Shown: positions 17,424 through 26,775, numbered from the stretch's first letter. The stretch is DNA of 64,000 nucleotides from JAAYVZ01 sp035384965 (GCA_035384965.1 DAOOJE010000016.1:1-64000); one strand, 5' to 3'. Translations and numbers: made by a program. Notes: generated by a model from the letters alone, not told the origin.

Positions 17424-18743
17424 TCACCGCGAGCGGCGCGCCGCGATCTCGCGGAGCCGCTCGCGGATGCGCTTTTCCCACCCCTCCTCGGTCGGCTCGT
17501 ACAGGCGTGGCTGCCCGAGTTCGGGCGGCAGGCAGCGCATTTCGGCAACCTTTCCGGGCGTGTCGTGGGCGTGGACGTACCCGTCGCCGTAGCCGAGCTC
17601 GCGCATTAATCGGGTCGGGGCGTTGCGGAGGTGGAGCGGAACCGGGTACGGCGGGCGCTCTCGAACCAAGGCGCGGGCGCGTCCGTACGCGAGGTACACC
17701 GAGTTGGACTTGGGCGCCAGGCACAGGTACAGCGCCGCCTGCGCCAGCGCCAAGTTGCACTCCGGCATCCCCATGTGCTCGACTGCGTGGGCCGCGGCGG
17801 CCGCTTGCTCGAGCGCCCGCGGATCGGCCATGCCGACGTCTTCCGATGCGATCCGCAGCAGGCGGCGCGCGATGAAGCGGGGGTCGGCCCCCCCTTCGAG
17901 CATGCGGGCCAGCCAGTACAGCGAGGCGTCGAGGTCGGAGTTGCGGATCGACTTGTGCAGGGCGGAAATGAGGTTGTAGTGCTCCTCGCCGTCCTTGTCG
18001 TACCGGGCCAGGCGCTGCTGGGCGGCCTCCTGCACCAGCGCCGCGGTGAGCGTGCCGCCCTCGCCCGCGGCCTCGGCGGCAATCTCGAGAAGGTTGTACG
18101 CGATGCGGGCGTCGCCCGCGGCCTGGGCCGCGATCGCCCCCAGGACGTCCTCGGTGAACTCGAGCCGCCGGCCCCCGAGGCCGCGCTCGGGGTCCTCGAG
18201 AGCGCGGCGGAGCAGGACGACCACGTCCTCGTCGGCCAGCGGCTCGAGCACGTACACCTTGGCGCGCGACAGCAGCGCCGCGTTGAGGTCGAACGAGGGG
18301 TTCTCGGTGGTGGTGCCGATGAGCACCACGTCGCCGCTTTCCACGAACGGCAGGAAGGCGTCCTGTTGCGCCTTGTTGAAGCGGTGCACCTCGTCCACGA
18401 ACAGCACGGTGCGGCGCCCGGTGGCGGCGCGCAGCCGCCGCGCCTCGTCCATCACGGCTCGCGCTTCCTTTACGCCCGACAGTACGGCCGAGAACGCGAC
18501 CAGCTCGGCGTTGCACGCTGCGGCGAGCAGTCGCGCCAGCGTCGTCTTGCCGCACCCGGGCGGCCCCCAGAAAATGAGCGAGGGCAGCTCGCCCCGCGCC
18601 ACCAGGCGCGTCAGCAGCCCCTCCTCGCCCAGCAGCGCCCGCTGGCCGACCACCTCGGCGAGGGTGCGGGGCCGCATGCGCTCGGCCAGCGGCGTTCCGG
18701 GCGCGAACCGGGCCGCCGCGCCGAAATCCAGTCGGCCGCTCAC
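17424..18743 (-). CDS. rarA: replication-associated recombination protein A (AAA+ ATPase)
   Basis: RarA/MgsA acts at stalled replication forks and is related to clamp-loader ATPases and RuvB. The 439-residue protein has the typical N-terminus (PLAERMRPRTLAEVVGQ), Walker A FWGPPGCGKTTLARLLA, Walker B VLFVDEVHRFNKAQQDAFLP, sensor IGTTTENPSF and the family C-terminus. GTG at 18743 is chosen because it overlaps the stop of the upstream gene as GTGA. Confidence 0.95.
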   Translation of the reverse strand: MSGRLDFGAAARFAPGTPLAERMRPRTLAEVVGQRALLGEEGLLTRLVARGELPSLIFWGPPGCGKTTLARLLAAACNAELVAFSAVLSGVKEARAVMDEARRLRAATGRRTVLFVDEVHRFNKAQQDAFLPFVESGDVVLIGTTTENPSFDLNAALLSRAKVYVLEPLADEDVVVLLRRALEDPERGLGGRRLEFTEDVLGAIAAQAAGDARIAYNLLEIAAEAAGEGGTLTAALVQEAAQQRLARYDKDGEEHYNLISALHKSIRNSDLDASLYWLARMLEGGADPRFIARRLLRIASEDVGMADPRALEQAAAAAHAVEHMGMPECNLALAQAALYLCLAPKSNSVYLAYGRARALVRERPPYPVPLHLRNAPTRLMRELGYGDGYVHAHDTPGKVAEMRCLPPELGQPRLYEPTEEGWEKRIRERLREIAARRSR

Positions 18744-19336
18744 GGCCGCCCTCCGTGGGCGGCCAGCGCCGTTGCAGCGAGCAGCTCCAAGATCTCCATG
18801 CGCTGCAACGCCTCGCGCAGCGTGGCGCCGGAGGTCATGGCGCCATGGCGCGCCATCACGACGGCCGGACCGCGCCCCAGGGCCAGCGCGCACTCCTCGG
18901 CCAGCTCGCGACTACCCGGCGGGAGCGCCGGGACCCGGGCGATGCGAGGCACGAGCAGACCGCCCTCCCGCAGCAGGCCCGGATCGGGGATGGCGCCGCG
19001 CGTGGCGAGCGCCAGCACGGCGGGCGGGTGCGCGTGGACGAGAGCCGCCACCTCGGGGCAGCGACGGTAGGTCAGCAGGTGCGCGAGCGCTTCCGACGAG
19101 GCGCCGGAGGCAGGCTCGCCGTCGATCTCGCACAGCACCAGCCTGGCGCCCACCAGCCGACCTTTCGACCACCCCGAGGGAGTGACGAGACAGCGCCTGT
19201 CGTCGAGGCGCACCGAAATGTTGCCCTCGGCCCCCCGCACGAGACCGAGGCGCGCCAGCGTCGCCCCGGCCGCGACGATCTCTGCCCGCAGTCTCTGCTC
19301 GAGCAGGCACGCCTCCCCGATCCGGACTCTCGCCAC
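18740..19336 (-). CDS. class II aldolase/adducin-family protein
   Basis: This 198-residue protein has the fold signature of fuculose/ribulose-phosphate aldolases: GNISVRL, LVTPSGWSKG, the zinc-ligand pair in ALVHAHPPAV, and VVMARHGAMTSG. These are Zn-dependent aldolases or epimerases; methylthioribulose-1-phosphate dehydratase belongs here too. The substrate is unknown. The GTG at 19336 is preferred because TACACT lies exactly 7 nt upstream, compatible with a leaderless transcript; an upstream ATG at 19420 exists. The gene is coupled to rarA by GTGA. Confidence 0.82.
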   Translation of the reverse strand: MARVRIGEACLLEQRLRAEIVAAGATLARLGLVRGAEGNISVRLDDRRCLVTPSGWSKGRLVGARLVLCEIDGEPASGASSEALAHLLTYRRCPEVAALVHAHPPAVLALATRGAIPDPGLLREGGLLVPRIARVPALPPGSRELAEECALALGRGPAVVMARHGAMTSGATLREALQRMEILELLAATALAAHGGRP

Positions 19337-19462
19337 GCCGCGAAGTGTACCCTGGCACCGCCGGAGCGGCGGCGTGCCGGGCAGCCGGACGTCGCGGTGC
19401 GGCAGCCCCTGCATCCTCACACGCGCCGTCGGACAGAGGGCGCAAAGTCAGGATTCGGCCCG

Positions 19463-19491
19463 TTGACGCCTCGCAGCGGGCAGACTAGAGT
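19463..19491 (+). promoter_or_regulatory. sigma70-type promoter for the ATPase-like gene
   Basis: TTGACG (19463-19468), a 17-bp spacer and TAGAGT (19486-19491) place a start near 19498, about 50 nt before the ATG at 19550. Confidence 0.6.
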
Positions 19492-19549
19492 GCGGTTCGC
19501 GGCCCCACTGGCGAGTGCTGTGCCCGGTCGGACCCCCTGGAGCAGACTC

Positions 19550-20845
19550 ATGATCGAACGACACGTGGCCCCTGTGGTGCTCGAGGCACTCGCGAGCTCG
19601 CCGGCTGTCGCCATCGTCGGCGCGAGGCGATGCGGCAAGGCGGCGCTCGCCGAGTCGCTCGAAGGTACGCGTGTCGCCCGGCGGGTCTTCGACGCCGCGA
19701 ACCGGGTCGTGCACACCGCCGTCCGCCTCGACCTGCGCACCTTCCTGCACGCAACGGCAGGCCCTGTCCTGCTCCTCAACGCCCACAACGCGCCCCGCGT
19801 CCTGGAGCAGGTCGCGGGAGCAGCCGGCGAGTTCACGACACCTGGCCAGCTCCTCCTCACCTCGTCGAGCGCCTTGCCGCCCGTTCCGACCCGAGAGGGC
19901 TCCACGCCGCCCATCGCGCGCGTGAGGATGTACCCTCTCTCGCAGGGCGAGATCGCCGGAGCACGAGAATCGTTCCTCGGACGCATGCTTTCTCCCGAGC
20001 CTCTGCCGGTCTCCGCTCCAGCCATCGGCCTCGACGAGCTGTGGTACCGCATGGTGCGCGGCGGGTTTCCCGAAGCCGTGGGGCTCGGGTCGTTCGAGCA
20101 GCGAGCGGCGTGGTTCGACTGGTACCTCGATCGCGTCGTGGCCTCGACTCGCATCGAACTCGCATCGACCAACGGCTACCATCGTCTGCCGTCGATCCTG
20201 GCCGACGTGGCGGCGGCGTCCTCCGGGCTCGTCGCCAAGGAGCGACTGCGCCGGGCCGCCCTGGTCTTCCTCGGCGGGTCGCCGTCCCGGTGGAGGCGAA
20301 TCAAGCGCCTCGTGCTGCGGCAGGCGCGCCGGTCCGTTCCAGCCGCGGTGCGGCGCCACTACCTGCAGGTCCTGGAGCGCACCTTCCTCGTCGATCGGCT
20401 CCCGGGCTGGTCGCCGCCCGGTCGCCAGGCCTCCTCGCCGGCGCAGCGCTTCGTGGCGGACAGCGGGCTGCTGTGCCACCTGCTCGACCTGCCGGAACAC
20501 CCTGGCGACGAGTTGCGAATGCTCGACCCCATGACCTTTTCGTTCGTGGCGGGGGAGCTGCGAAAGCAGGCAAGCTGGAGCAGCACGCCGGTGAAGTTGA
20601 GCAGCTTCAGGCCGGCCGGCGGATCGCCGCCGGTGCTGGTGCTCGAGGGCGCAGAGGACCGCTGCGCCGGGCTCGTCGTGCGGCCGTGCTCGGTCGACCG
20701 GGGTTGTCTGTCGGCGCTCGAAGCCCTGGCTGCGGCTGCCGGCAACACCTTCGTGCGCGGCGCGATCCTCCACTGCGGCGCCGAGACGATTCCCTTCGGA
20801 AAAGGCCTCAAGGCGATTCCGATCAGCGCCGTCTGGCACTGGTGA
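19550..20845 (+). CDS. DUF4143-type ATPase homologue with lost catalytic motifs
   Basis: This 431-residue protein matches the architecture of the bacterial AAA/DUF4143 ATP-binding family: an N-terminal P-loop region, YPLSQGEIAGA in the middle, YLQVLERTFLVDRLPGW and DSGLLCHLL, then a restriction-endonuclease-like C-terminus. The catalytic positions are altered. The P-loop reads GARRCGKA (Ala31 for Ser/Thr). The Walker B position that is normally D-E reads Leu76-Asn77 (GPVLLLNAHNAP). The C-terminal E-x-K of active members reads LVVR. The frame is intact with a promoter and GGAG before the ATG, so it is probably expressed as a pseudoenzyme rather than decaying. Family members are often thought toxin- or defence-related, without firm proof. 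Confidence 0.8.
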   Translation: MIERHVAPVVLEALASSPAVAIVGARRCGKAALAESLEGTRVARRVFDAANRVVHTAVRLDLRTFLHATAGPVLLLNAHNAPRVLEQVAGAAGEFTTPGQLLLTSSSALPPVPTREGSTPPIARVRMYPLSQGEIAGARESFLGRMLSPEPLPVSAPAIGLDELWYRMVRGGFPEAVGLGSFEQRAAWFDWYLDRVVASTRIELASTNGYHRLPSILADVAAASSGLVAKERLRRAALVFLGGSPSRWRRIKRLVLRQARRSVPAAVRRHYLQVLERTFLVDRLPGWSPPGRQASSPAQRFVADSGLLCHLLDLPEHPGDELRMLDPMTFSFVAGELRKQASWSSTPVKLSSFRPAGGSPPVLVLEGAEDRCAGLVVRPCSVDRGCLSALEALAAAAGNTFVRGAILHCGAETIPFGKGLKAIPISAVWHW

Positions 20846-20863
20846 GGCCGGAGAAGGTCCGAC

Positions 20864-21493
20864 CTACCGCGCAGGCGCGGCCGCCTTGCGAGCGGCGATT
20901 TCCTTCTCGAGCGGGGCAAGGTCGGGGAAGTTGGCAGGCTTCACGGGCAGCGCCTTGAGCTCGGCCAGGACGCGCTCGGCGCCGGCCGGATCGTCCAGAT
21001 CGAAGAGCTTGACGATCAAGAGGTTGAAGCGGGACTGCCAGTGCGCCGGCGCCAGGCTCGCGGCGCGCTCGAACAGCTCGGCGGCCTTGCGCGGGTTGCC
21101 GGTTTCGCGGTACGCCACGCCGGAGTCGGTGAGCACGTCGGGTGAGTCGTCACGCAGCCGCCGCGCCCGCTCGTAGTAGTCGTTGGCACTCTTGAAACGG
21201 CCCATGTCGTAAAGGACGTTGCCGACCTCCACGAGGGTCTCGTAGTCCTCGGGGCCGCGGGCCAGCTTCGTCTCGAGGTCGCGAAGCCGCGCCGCCAGTC
21301 GCTCGTCCACGGCCGCCGGGGCGCTCCCCGCGCCGAGGGGAGGCGCGCCGGGCACGCCGGCGTGCGGGTCTGCCGTGGCAGGGACGGACGGACGGGCAGG
21401 TGCAGGCCGGGGTTGCCGCTGGCCGGCAAGGTAGCCGCCGAAGAACCCGAACAGGGCTCCGACGATGAGGGTCACGAACGGGTTCTTCCACAT
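20864..21493 (-). CDS. membrane-anchored TPR protein
   Basis: This 209-residue protein has an N-terminal membrane anchor (FVTLIVGALFGFFGGYLAG), a Pro/Ala-rich linker and tetratricopeptide repeats (about residues 80-165; DYETLVEVGNVLYDMGRFKSA, trimmed). TPRs mediate protein contacts, so this is probably an envelope-associated scaffold. The stop lies 18 bp from the convergent ATPase-like gene. GAGG precedes the ATG by 5-6 nt. Confidence 0.8.
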   Translation of the reverse strand: MWKNPFVTLIVGALFGFFGGYLAGQRQPRPAPARPSVPATADPHAGVPGAPPLGAGSAPAAVDERLAARLRDLETKLARGPEDYETLVEVGNVLYDMGRFKSANDYYERARRLRDDSPDVLTDSGVAYRETGNPRKAAELFERAASLAPAHWQSRFNLLIVKLFDLDDPAGAERVLAELKALPVKPANFPDLAPLEKEIAARKAAAPAR

Positions 21494-21511
21494 GTCGACC
21501 TCGGGGCGAGC

Positions 21512-22237
21512 CTAGCGCGGCTCGCGTTTCGCAACCCAGATGCCGGCGGCTGGCATTCCCGCCGCGAGGTTCGTGGCGCTCCACGAACCCTCGAGCTGCT
21601 TGCTGCCGTCCCGGGACACGAGGCGGCCGCTGTACACCGCCACGAACCCCTGCTGTGTGTCGATGCGCTCGAGGCGCACGATGTCGCCGATGAGGGTGCC
21701 GCGGAGCGAGCCCTTCCACCCTCCGGCGAGCTGGTACACACCCGTCACCAGCGTGCCATCGAGACGGAGGTCGAACGTGCCTTTCAACCCTCCGGGCTCG
21801 ATCGCCACGGTCCATCGCCCCGACAGCTCGTCCTGCACGGCCTGGCTCGCATCCTCGAGCCGCTTGATCTCGGCCTGCATCTGCTCCAGCACGCTGCGGC
21901 GCACGCCAATGGCGGTGCGCAGCATCTGGCAGGCACCGATGAGCCTGGTCACCTCGGCCTCGGCCCTCGCAATGTCGGAGGAACGGGCCTGCAGGCCCGA
22001 AACCTCTTCGCCCTCGCGCTCGGCCCGGATGAGGTCGTCACCCAGACGAAGCAACCGCGCCGAGGCGTCGCCGAGCTCTGCCTGCGCCTTCTCGAGGCCG
22101 GCCAGGTCGCCGGCCAGCAGCCGCTTTTCGATCTCGACCTGGGCCCTGAACACCTCCAGGACCGGGTCCCGGTACTGGCCCGCCGCCGGCGCGCCGAGCC
22201 CGCACACGATCAGAGCCGCCCCGAGCACTCGCCGCAT
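21512..22237 (-). CDS. exported coiled-coil protein of unknown function
   Basis: This 241-residue protein has a signal peptide (MRRVLGAALIVCGLGAPAAG), a long helical or coiled-coil segment (about 25-135, rich in Glu, Arg and Leu) and a beta-rich C-terminal domain (GRWTVAIEPGG to GIWVAKREPR) that looks like a small barrel. No family was recognised. The ATG at 22237 is preceded by GAGGGGG. It is followed at 18 bp by the TPR protein, probably as an operon. Confidence 0.65.
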   Translation of the reverse strand: MRRVLGAALIVCGLGAPAAGQYRDPVLEVFRAQVEIEKRLLAGDLAGLEKAQAELGDASARLLRLGDDLIRAEREGEEVSGLQARSSDIARAEAEVTRLIGACQMLRTAIGVRRSVLEQMQAEIKRLEDASQAVQDELSGRWTVAIEPGGLKGTFDLRLDGTLVTGVYQLAGGWKGSLRGTLIGDIVRLERIDTQQGFVAVYSGRLVSRDGSKQLEGSWSATNLAAGMPAAGIWVAKREPR

Positions 22238-22397
22238 CAGCCACCCCCTCGCGGTGGGCATCTGCCCTCCATCCCGCATACGGATCGACCGCTGCCGCCG
22301 TTCACCCGCAAGCCTCCGCCCGCGTCCTCGGGGCCACACTACCACACCGGCGGGACCACCAGGCCACACAGGACCCGCTGGGCGGCTACAATGGGTC

Positions 22398-22907
22398 GTG
22401 ACCTGGGCGTTCATCTACCTCGCGTGCCTGCTCGTCGGCTTGGTGCTGGCGGCGGTGACGGGGCTGTTCGGCGACATCCGTGCCCTGCTGCAAAGCCAGC
22501 CGGTGGCGCCCCCTGCCGATCACTCCCCGGCGCTGTTCAACTTCGTGGTGCGACGCGTTGCCGCCGGCCTGTGCGCCTTCGGCGCGGCTGGGCTGATCCT
22601 GGCGACGCGCGGGCGCGAGCACGTCGAGGTGACGCTGGGTGGCGCCATCCTCGCCGGGCTCGCCGCCGTTGTCGTCACCATGGTGCTGCTGCGCCGCCGC
22701 CGGCCCCCGCTTCCGCGCCCGGGCACGGCGCTGGTGGTGCGCGAGATCCCCCCTGGCGGCTACGGTCAGATCCGCTTGCCCGAGCACACCGGTGGGCTGT
22801 TGCTCGCGGCCCGGAGCGACGATCCGCAGCCGATTCCGGCCGGCAGCGAGGTGGAGGTGGTGGACACCGCGCGGAGCGTCGTGCTGGTGCGCCGGGTCGG
22901 GCCGTGA
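22398..22907 (+). CDS. NfeD-like membrane protein
   Basis: This 169-residue protein has transmembrane helices near residues 2-24, 50-66 and 78-98 and a C-terminal OB-like domain (LVVREIPPGGYGQIRL to EVEVVDTARSVVLVRR) of the NfeD type. NfeD proteins usually accompany stomatin-like proteins or membrane proteases; none is adjacent here. TACAAT at 22387-22392 stands 5 nt before the GTG, suggesting leaderless transcription. Its stop overlaps the maf start (GTGA). Confidence 0.7.
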   Translation: MTWAFIYLACLLVGLVLAAVTGLFGDIRALLQSQPVAPPADHSPALFNFVVRRVAAGLCAFGAAGLILATRGREHVEVTLGGAILAGLAAVVVTMVLLRRRRPPLPRPGTALVVREIPPGGYGQIRLPEHTGGLLLAARSDDPQPIPAGSEVEVVDTARSVVLVRRVGP

Positions 22908-23533
22908 CGACGGCTCCGCCCCTTCAGCTCGTGCTGGCCTCGGCGTCGCCCCGCCGCCGGGAGCTGCTGGAACGTCTCGGCCTCGAGCTCCTCGTGGCGC
23001 CGGCAGACGTCGACGAGACGCCGGTCGCGGGCGAGCCCGGACCGGTTCACGCTGCGCGGGTGGCGGCCGCCAAGGCCGCCATGGCGGCAGCCCGGTGCCC
23101 CGAGCTGCCGGTGCTGGCCGCCGATACGGTCGTGCTTCGCGGCGACCGCATCTTCGGCAAGCCCGGCGACCGCCGGGAAGCGGCCGCGATGCTGACCGCC
23201 CTTGCCGGCGTCACACACGTGGTGGCGACCGCGACAGTGGTGCGCTGGAGGGGGGCGTCGGCCTCCCATCTCGAGCTCGCCCGCGTCACTTTCGTGCCTT
23301 TCGACGCCGGGCTGTACACCTGGTACGCGGGCACCGGCGAAGGCGACGACAAGGCCGGCGCGTACGCGGTGCAGGGCAAGGGCGCCGTGCTCGTCGAGCG
23401 CGTCGAGGGCAACGTGCAGGCGGTCGTCGGCTTGCCGCTCGCCGTTGTGCCCTCTCTGCTGCAGCGCGTCGGGCTGCGCCTCGCGACCGCGAACGGGCGG
23501 CTCACCGTCGTGCCCGCGCCGGGCCTGAAATAA
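22904..23533 (+). CDS. maf: Maf-family nucleotide pyrophosphatase
   Basis: Maf proteins hydrolyse non-canonical or methylated NTPs to the monophosphate. The 209-residue product has LVLASASPRRRELLERLG at the N-terminus, DVDETPVAGE, the catalytic LAADTVV, GKPGDRREAAAML, and DKAGAYAVQGKGA. The GTG at 22904 overlaps the NfeD-like stop. Confidence 0.95.
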   Translation: MTTAPPLQLVLASASPRRRELLERLGLELLVAPADVDETPVAGEPGPVHAARVAAAKAAMAAARCPELPVLAADTVVLRGDRIFGKPGDRREAAAMLTALAGVTHVVATATVVRWRGASASHLELARVTFVPFDAGLYTWYAGTGEGDDKAGAYAVQGKGAVLVERVEGNVQAVVGLPLAVVPSLLQRVGLRLATANGRLTVVPAPGLK

Positions 23534-23582
23534 GGGCCCCGCGCCCGTGGTTGCACGGCAGGGAGCGCGCTTGGTGCGGACA

Positions 23583-23918
23583 ATGGCAGGTCTCGCAGTT
23601 CTCGTCATGGCGCTGGTGGGGTCCGGCATCGGTCCCCCGTGCGGTCTCCTGCCTTCCCCGGCCCCTACCCACCGCTGCTCGTGCTGCCCTGCCGGCCAGC
23701 CGTGCGGTTGCTGCACGGGCTCGCCGGCGCCAGCCGACCACGAGCGTCCCGGCCAGCCGGCGCCCCGCGCCTCGCTTGCCGCGCCACCGCCCGCCCTGCT
23801 CTTGCACCTCGCTGCCGCTGCCCTCCCGGCGGCTGCCTTCGAGACCGGCCTCGCGACCGAGCCTCGCGAACTCGCCGTCCCGCCTCCGTTCCTGACCGGC
23901 CACGCCTTCCGCTGCTAG
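23583..23918 (+). CDS. small exported Cys-rich protein at the head of the cus operon
   Basis: This 111-residue product has a hydrophobic N-terminus (MAGLAVLVMALVGSGIG) and a Cys cluster, HRCSCCPAGQPCGCC, followed by a Pro/Ala-rich stretch. Cys clusters of this form bind soft metals such as Cu(I) or Ag(I). It lies 69 bp upstream of the TolC-like gene, so a metal-chaperone role for the efflux pump is a fair inference. The start is uncertain (GTG at 23547 is possible) and the sequence is low in complexity, so coding is likely but not certain. Confidence 0.5.
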   Translation: MAGLAVLVMALVGSGIGPPCGLLPSPAPTHRCSCCPAGQPCGCCTGSPAPADHERPGQPAPRASLAAPPPALLLHLAAAALPAAAFETGLATEPRELAVPPPFLTGHAFRC

Positions 23919-23987
23919 ACACCTCCCGGGAAGAGGTGTGCCCGGACGGGGCGGCGACCGCCGTTTCGCAAGAGTGTGGAGGTGTTC

Positions 23988-25292
23988 ATGAAAAGGAGAG
24001 ACAGCACGCGCCGGGCGGCTGCCGTGGCGGCCGGGCTGGCGCTCGCAGCAGCCGCTGCCAGCGCGGAAGCCCCTACCCCGGCGGCGCCGGTCGAGATCCT
24101 GGTCGAGGAAGCGCTGCGTGATTCGCCATCGCTCGAGGCACTGCGAGAACGGGTGGCTGCGGCGCGGGAGCTGGTGCGTCCCGCTGGCGCCCTGCCGCCG
24201 CCGATGTTCGAACTCATGCTGCAGAACGAGCGGTTCGATCGCCTCACGGTGGGCGAGTCGGGGATGTCGATGGTCGGCCCCGAGGTGCGCCAGCACCTGC
24301 CGTGGCCCCGCGCCCGCGCGGCGCGCCGGGCCGCGGCCGAACTCGACGTGCGCTCGCGCGAGGCCGAACTCGAGCTGGCCCGGCGCGAGCTCGTGAAGGC
24401 AGTGCGGCAAACCGCGGCTGCGCTGTGGTCGGTCGGGCAACGGCACGAGCTGCTGGCGCACGCCGCCGAGCTGCAGCAGCTGCTGGCGGCGACCGTCGCG
24501 GCACTCTACGGCACGGGGCACGACGAGCAGGCCGCCGTCGTGCGCGCTCGCCTCGAAGGCACCCGCCTCGCCCGACAGCAGCTCGAACTGGAAGGCACCC
24601 GCGAGGGCCTGCAGGCAGCCCTCGCGAGGCTGCTCGGGCAGCCCCCGGGCCTGGCGCCCGGCCGCATCGCCGCCCTCCCGACGGCGGCACTGCCGCCGCC
24701 TCCCTGGGGTGAGGCCGCCGTGACGTCCTCCCCGCTCGTGACGGCCCGGCGGCTGGCCGTGGCGCAGGCTGAGCGCGAGGAAGAACTCGCCCGGCTCGCG
24801 CTACGTCCCGGCCTGACGGTGGGGGCGGGTCTCGGGTACCGGGGCGACCTCGACCCCGTGGTGTCGCTGCGCTTCGGGCTCGAGCTGCCGGTGTGGCGGC
24901 GCGGGGCGCAGGAACCCGCGCTGCGGGCGGCCAGTCACGCGGCCGCGGCGGCCCGTGCCGAGCTGCGGCAGGCCGAGCTGGATGTCGCGGCCGAGGCGGC
25001 TCGCCTCGAAGCCGAGTGGCGCCGCGCCCGCTCGGTGGCGGCGCTCGTCGAATCGACGCTGCTGCCCCAGACCTCGGCCGCAGTCGACGCGGCCCGCTCG
25101 GCCTACCTCGGCGAGCGCGGCGAGCTGTCGATGGTCGTGGAGGCGCTGCGCCTGTGGCTCGAGGCGCGGGTCGAACTCGTGGAGCTGCAGGCGCTGACGG
25201 CCGCCATCGAGGCGGAAGTGCTGGCGCTGGTGGGCGAGGTTCCGGCGAGCCCCGACCGTGGCTCGCCGGTACAGACAGGAGGTGCGCAATGA
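23988..25292 (+). CDS. TolC-family outer-membrane efflux channel (CusC-like)
   Basis: This 434-residue protein has a signal peptide (residues 1-27) and two OEP repeats of long amphipathic helices, the outer-membrane channel of RND pumps. GGAGG is 5 nt before ATG 23988. The stop overlaps the next start (ATGA), and the next two genes encode the matching adaptor and pump, so this is the outer component of a tripartite heavy-metal exporter. Confidence 0.88.
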   Translation: MKRRDSTRRAAAVAAGLALAAAAASAEAPTPAAPVEILVEEALRDSPSLEALRERVAAARELVRPAGALPPPMFELMLQNERFDRLTVGESGMSMVGPEVRQHLPWPRARAARRAAAELDVRSREAELELARRELVKAVRQTAAALWSVGQRHELLAHAAELQQLLAATVAALYGTGHDEQAAVVRARLEGTRLARQQLELEGTREGLQAALARLLGQPPGLAPGRIAALPTAALPPPPWGEAAVTSSPLVTARRLAVAQAEREEELARLALRPGLTVGAGLGYRGDLDPVVSLRFGLELPVWRRGAQEPALRAASHAAAAARAELRQAELDVAAEAARLEAEWRRARSVAALVESTLLPQTSAAVDAARSAYLGERGELSMVVEALRLWLEARVELVELQALTAAIEAEVLALVGEVPASPDRGSPVQTGGAQ

Positions 25293-26773
25293 GACCGGTG
25301 ACGTTTCCAACCCTCGTGCTGGCGCTGGCGGGCGCCGTCATGGCTGCAGCGTGCGGCGGAAAGTCGGCGACGGCCGGAAGGTACTACTGCCCGATGCACC
25401 CGAGCTACGTCTCCGACCGCCCGGGCGACTGCCCGATCTGCAACATGAAGCTGGTGCAGGAGGCGGGCGCCGCGCAGCTCCCGCCTCCCGCCGCCGGGCA
25501 GCCAGAGGCAGGGCACGCGGGACACGCCACCGCCCCTGGCCCCCACACCTACATCTGCCCGATGTGCCCGGGGGTGACGTCCGACACGCCGGCCCGCTGC
25601 CCCACCTGCGGCATGAACCTGGTCGAGAAAAGGCCAGAGACTGCCGGCGGCGGCACGGCCGCCGGCCACGGGCCAGATGCGCCCGCCTCCGAAGCGTCCA
25701 CCCTTCCTCCAAGGACGGCGCCGCTCGCCCTCGGGAGCGAGGCCCTGCGGCTGGCCGGGGTCCAGACGGCGGCGGCGCGGCTCGAGCGCCTGGCCAGGAC
25801 GGTGCGCACGGTGGGCAGCGTGGTGCCGGACGAGACTCGCGTGCGGCACGTGCACACCAAGCTCGCCGGCTGGGTCGAGAGGCTGCACGTGAACACCGTC
25901 GGCCAGCCGGTCCGACCCGGGCAGCCGCTTCTCGACCTCTTTTCCCCCGAACTCGTGGCGAGCCAGGAGGAGCTGCTGCGCGCCCGCGAAGCCGCGGAGC
26001 GCTTTTCGGCCTCCAGCGTGCCGGAGGTCCGGCGCGGCGCCGCCGAGCTGCTCGAGGCGGCGCGGCGGCGGCTTGGTCTGCTCGACGTTCCGGCCAGCTT
26101 TATCGAGGAACTGGAGCGCACCGGCCAGGTGCGGCGGACCGTCACGTTCACGGCGCCGGTCGGCGGGACCGTCACCGCCAAGGCGGTGGTCGAGGGCCAC
26201 CGGGTCGAGCCCGGGACCGAACTGTTCACGGTCACCGACCTGTCGCACGTGTGGGTGGTCGCCGCCGTCCACGAGCAGGACGCGCCACTCGTGAAGGTCG
26301 GGCAGGAGGTGGAACTCGCTTTTCCGCACGCGTCGGCGATGCGGCTTGCCGGCCGCGTCGCCCTTGTCGAGCCGGCGCTGGACCCGGTCAGTCGTACCCT
26401 TGGACTCCGCATCGAGCTGCCGAACCCCGGGATGGCGCTGCGTCCGGGGATGTTCGTCGACGCGCTGATCCGGGCCGGAGAAATCGAAGGGGTCGCGGTG
26501 CCGGACTCGGCGGTGCTGGAAACCGGCACGCGGCAGCTCGTGTTCGTGCAGGCCGGCGGCACGCTGCAGCCGCGGGAGGTGCGGCTGGCGCTGCGCCAGG
26601 GTGGCACCGCCATCCTTGCGTCGGGGCTCGCCGCCGGGGAGCAGGTGGCGGTGCGCGCCGCCTTCCTGCTCGACTCCGAGTCACGCTTGCGCGCCCTTTT
26701 CACCGCCCCACCCCCGGGCCAGGCAGAAGGCCACGTGCACGGAGCAGGGCAAGCGCAGACGGGCGGGAGGTGA
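25289..26773 (+). CDS. metal efflux RND adaptor (CusB-like) with two heavy-metal-binding domains
   Basis: This 494-residue lipoprotein (lipobox AAAC near residue 22) carries two HMBD/YHS-like modules, YYCPMHPSYVSDRPGDCPIC and YICPMCPGVTSDTPARCPTC, then a barrel-sandwich hybrid domain (VHTKLAGWVERLHVNTVGQP) and beta-barrel regions of a membrane-fusion protein. The two metal-binding modules plus His-rich linkers suggest Cu/Ag handling in the periplasm. It starts within an ATGA overlap after GGAGG. Confidence 0.92.
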   Translation: MRPVTFPTLVLALAGAVMAAACGGKSATAGRYYCPMHPSYVSDRPGDCPICNMKLVQEAGAAQLPPPAAGQPEAGHAGHATAPGPHTYICPMCPGVTSDTPARCPTCGMNLVEKRPETAGGGTAAGHGPDAPASEASTLPPRTAPLALGSEALRLAGVQTAAARLERLARTVRTVGSVVPDETRVRHVHTKLAGWVERLHVNTVGQPVRPGQPLLDLFSPELVASQEELLRAREAAERFSASSVPEVRRGAAELLEAARRRLGLLDVPASFIEELERTGQVRRTVTFTAPVGGTVTAKAVVEGHRVEPGTELFTVTDLSHVWVVAAVHEQDAPLVKVGQEVELAFPHASAMRLAGRVALVEPALDPVSRTLGLRIELPNPGMALRPGMFVDALIRAGEIEGVAVPDSAVLETGTRQLVFVQAGGTLQPREVRLALRQGGTAILASGLAAGEQVAVRAAFLLDSESRLRALFTAPPPGQAEGHVHGAGQAQTGGR

Positions 26774-26775
26774 GC

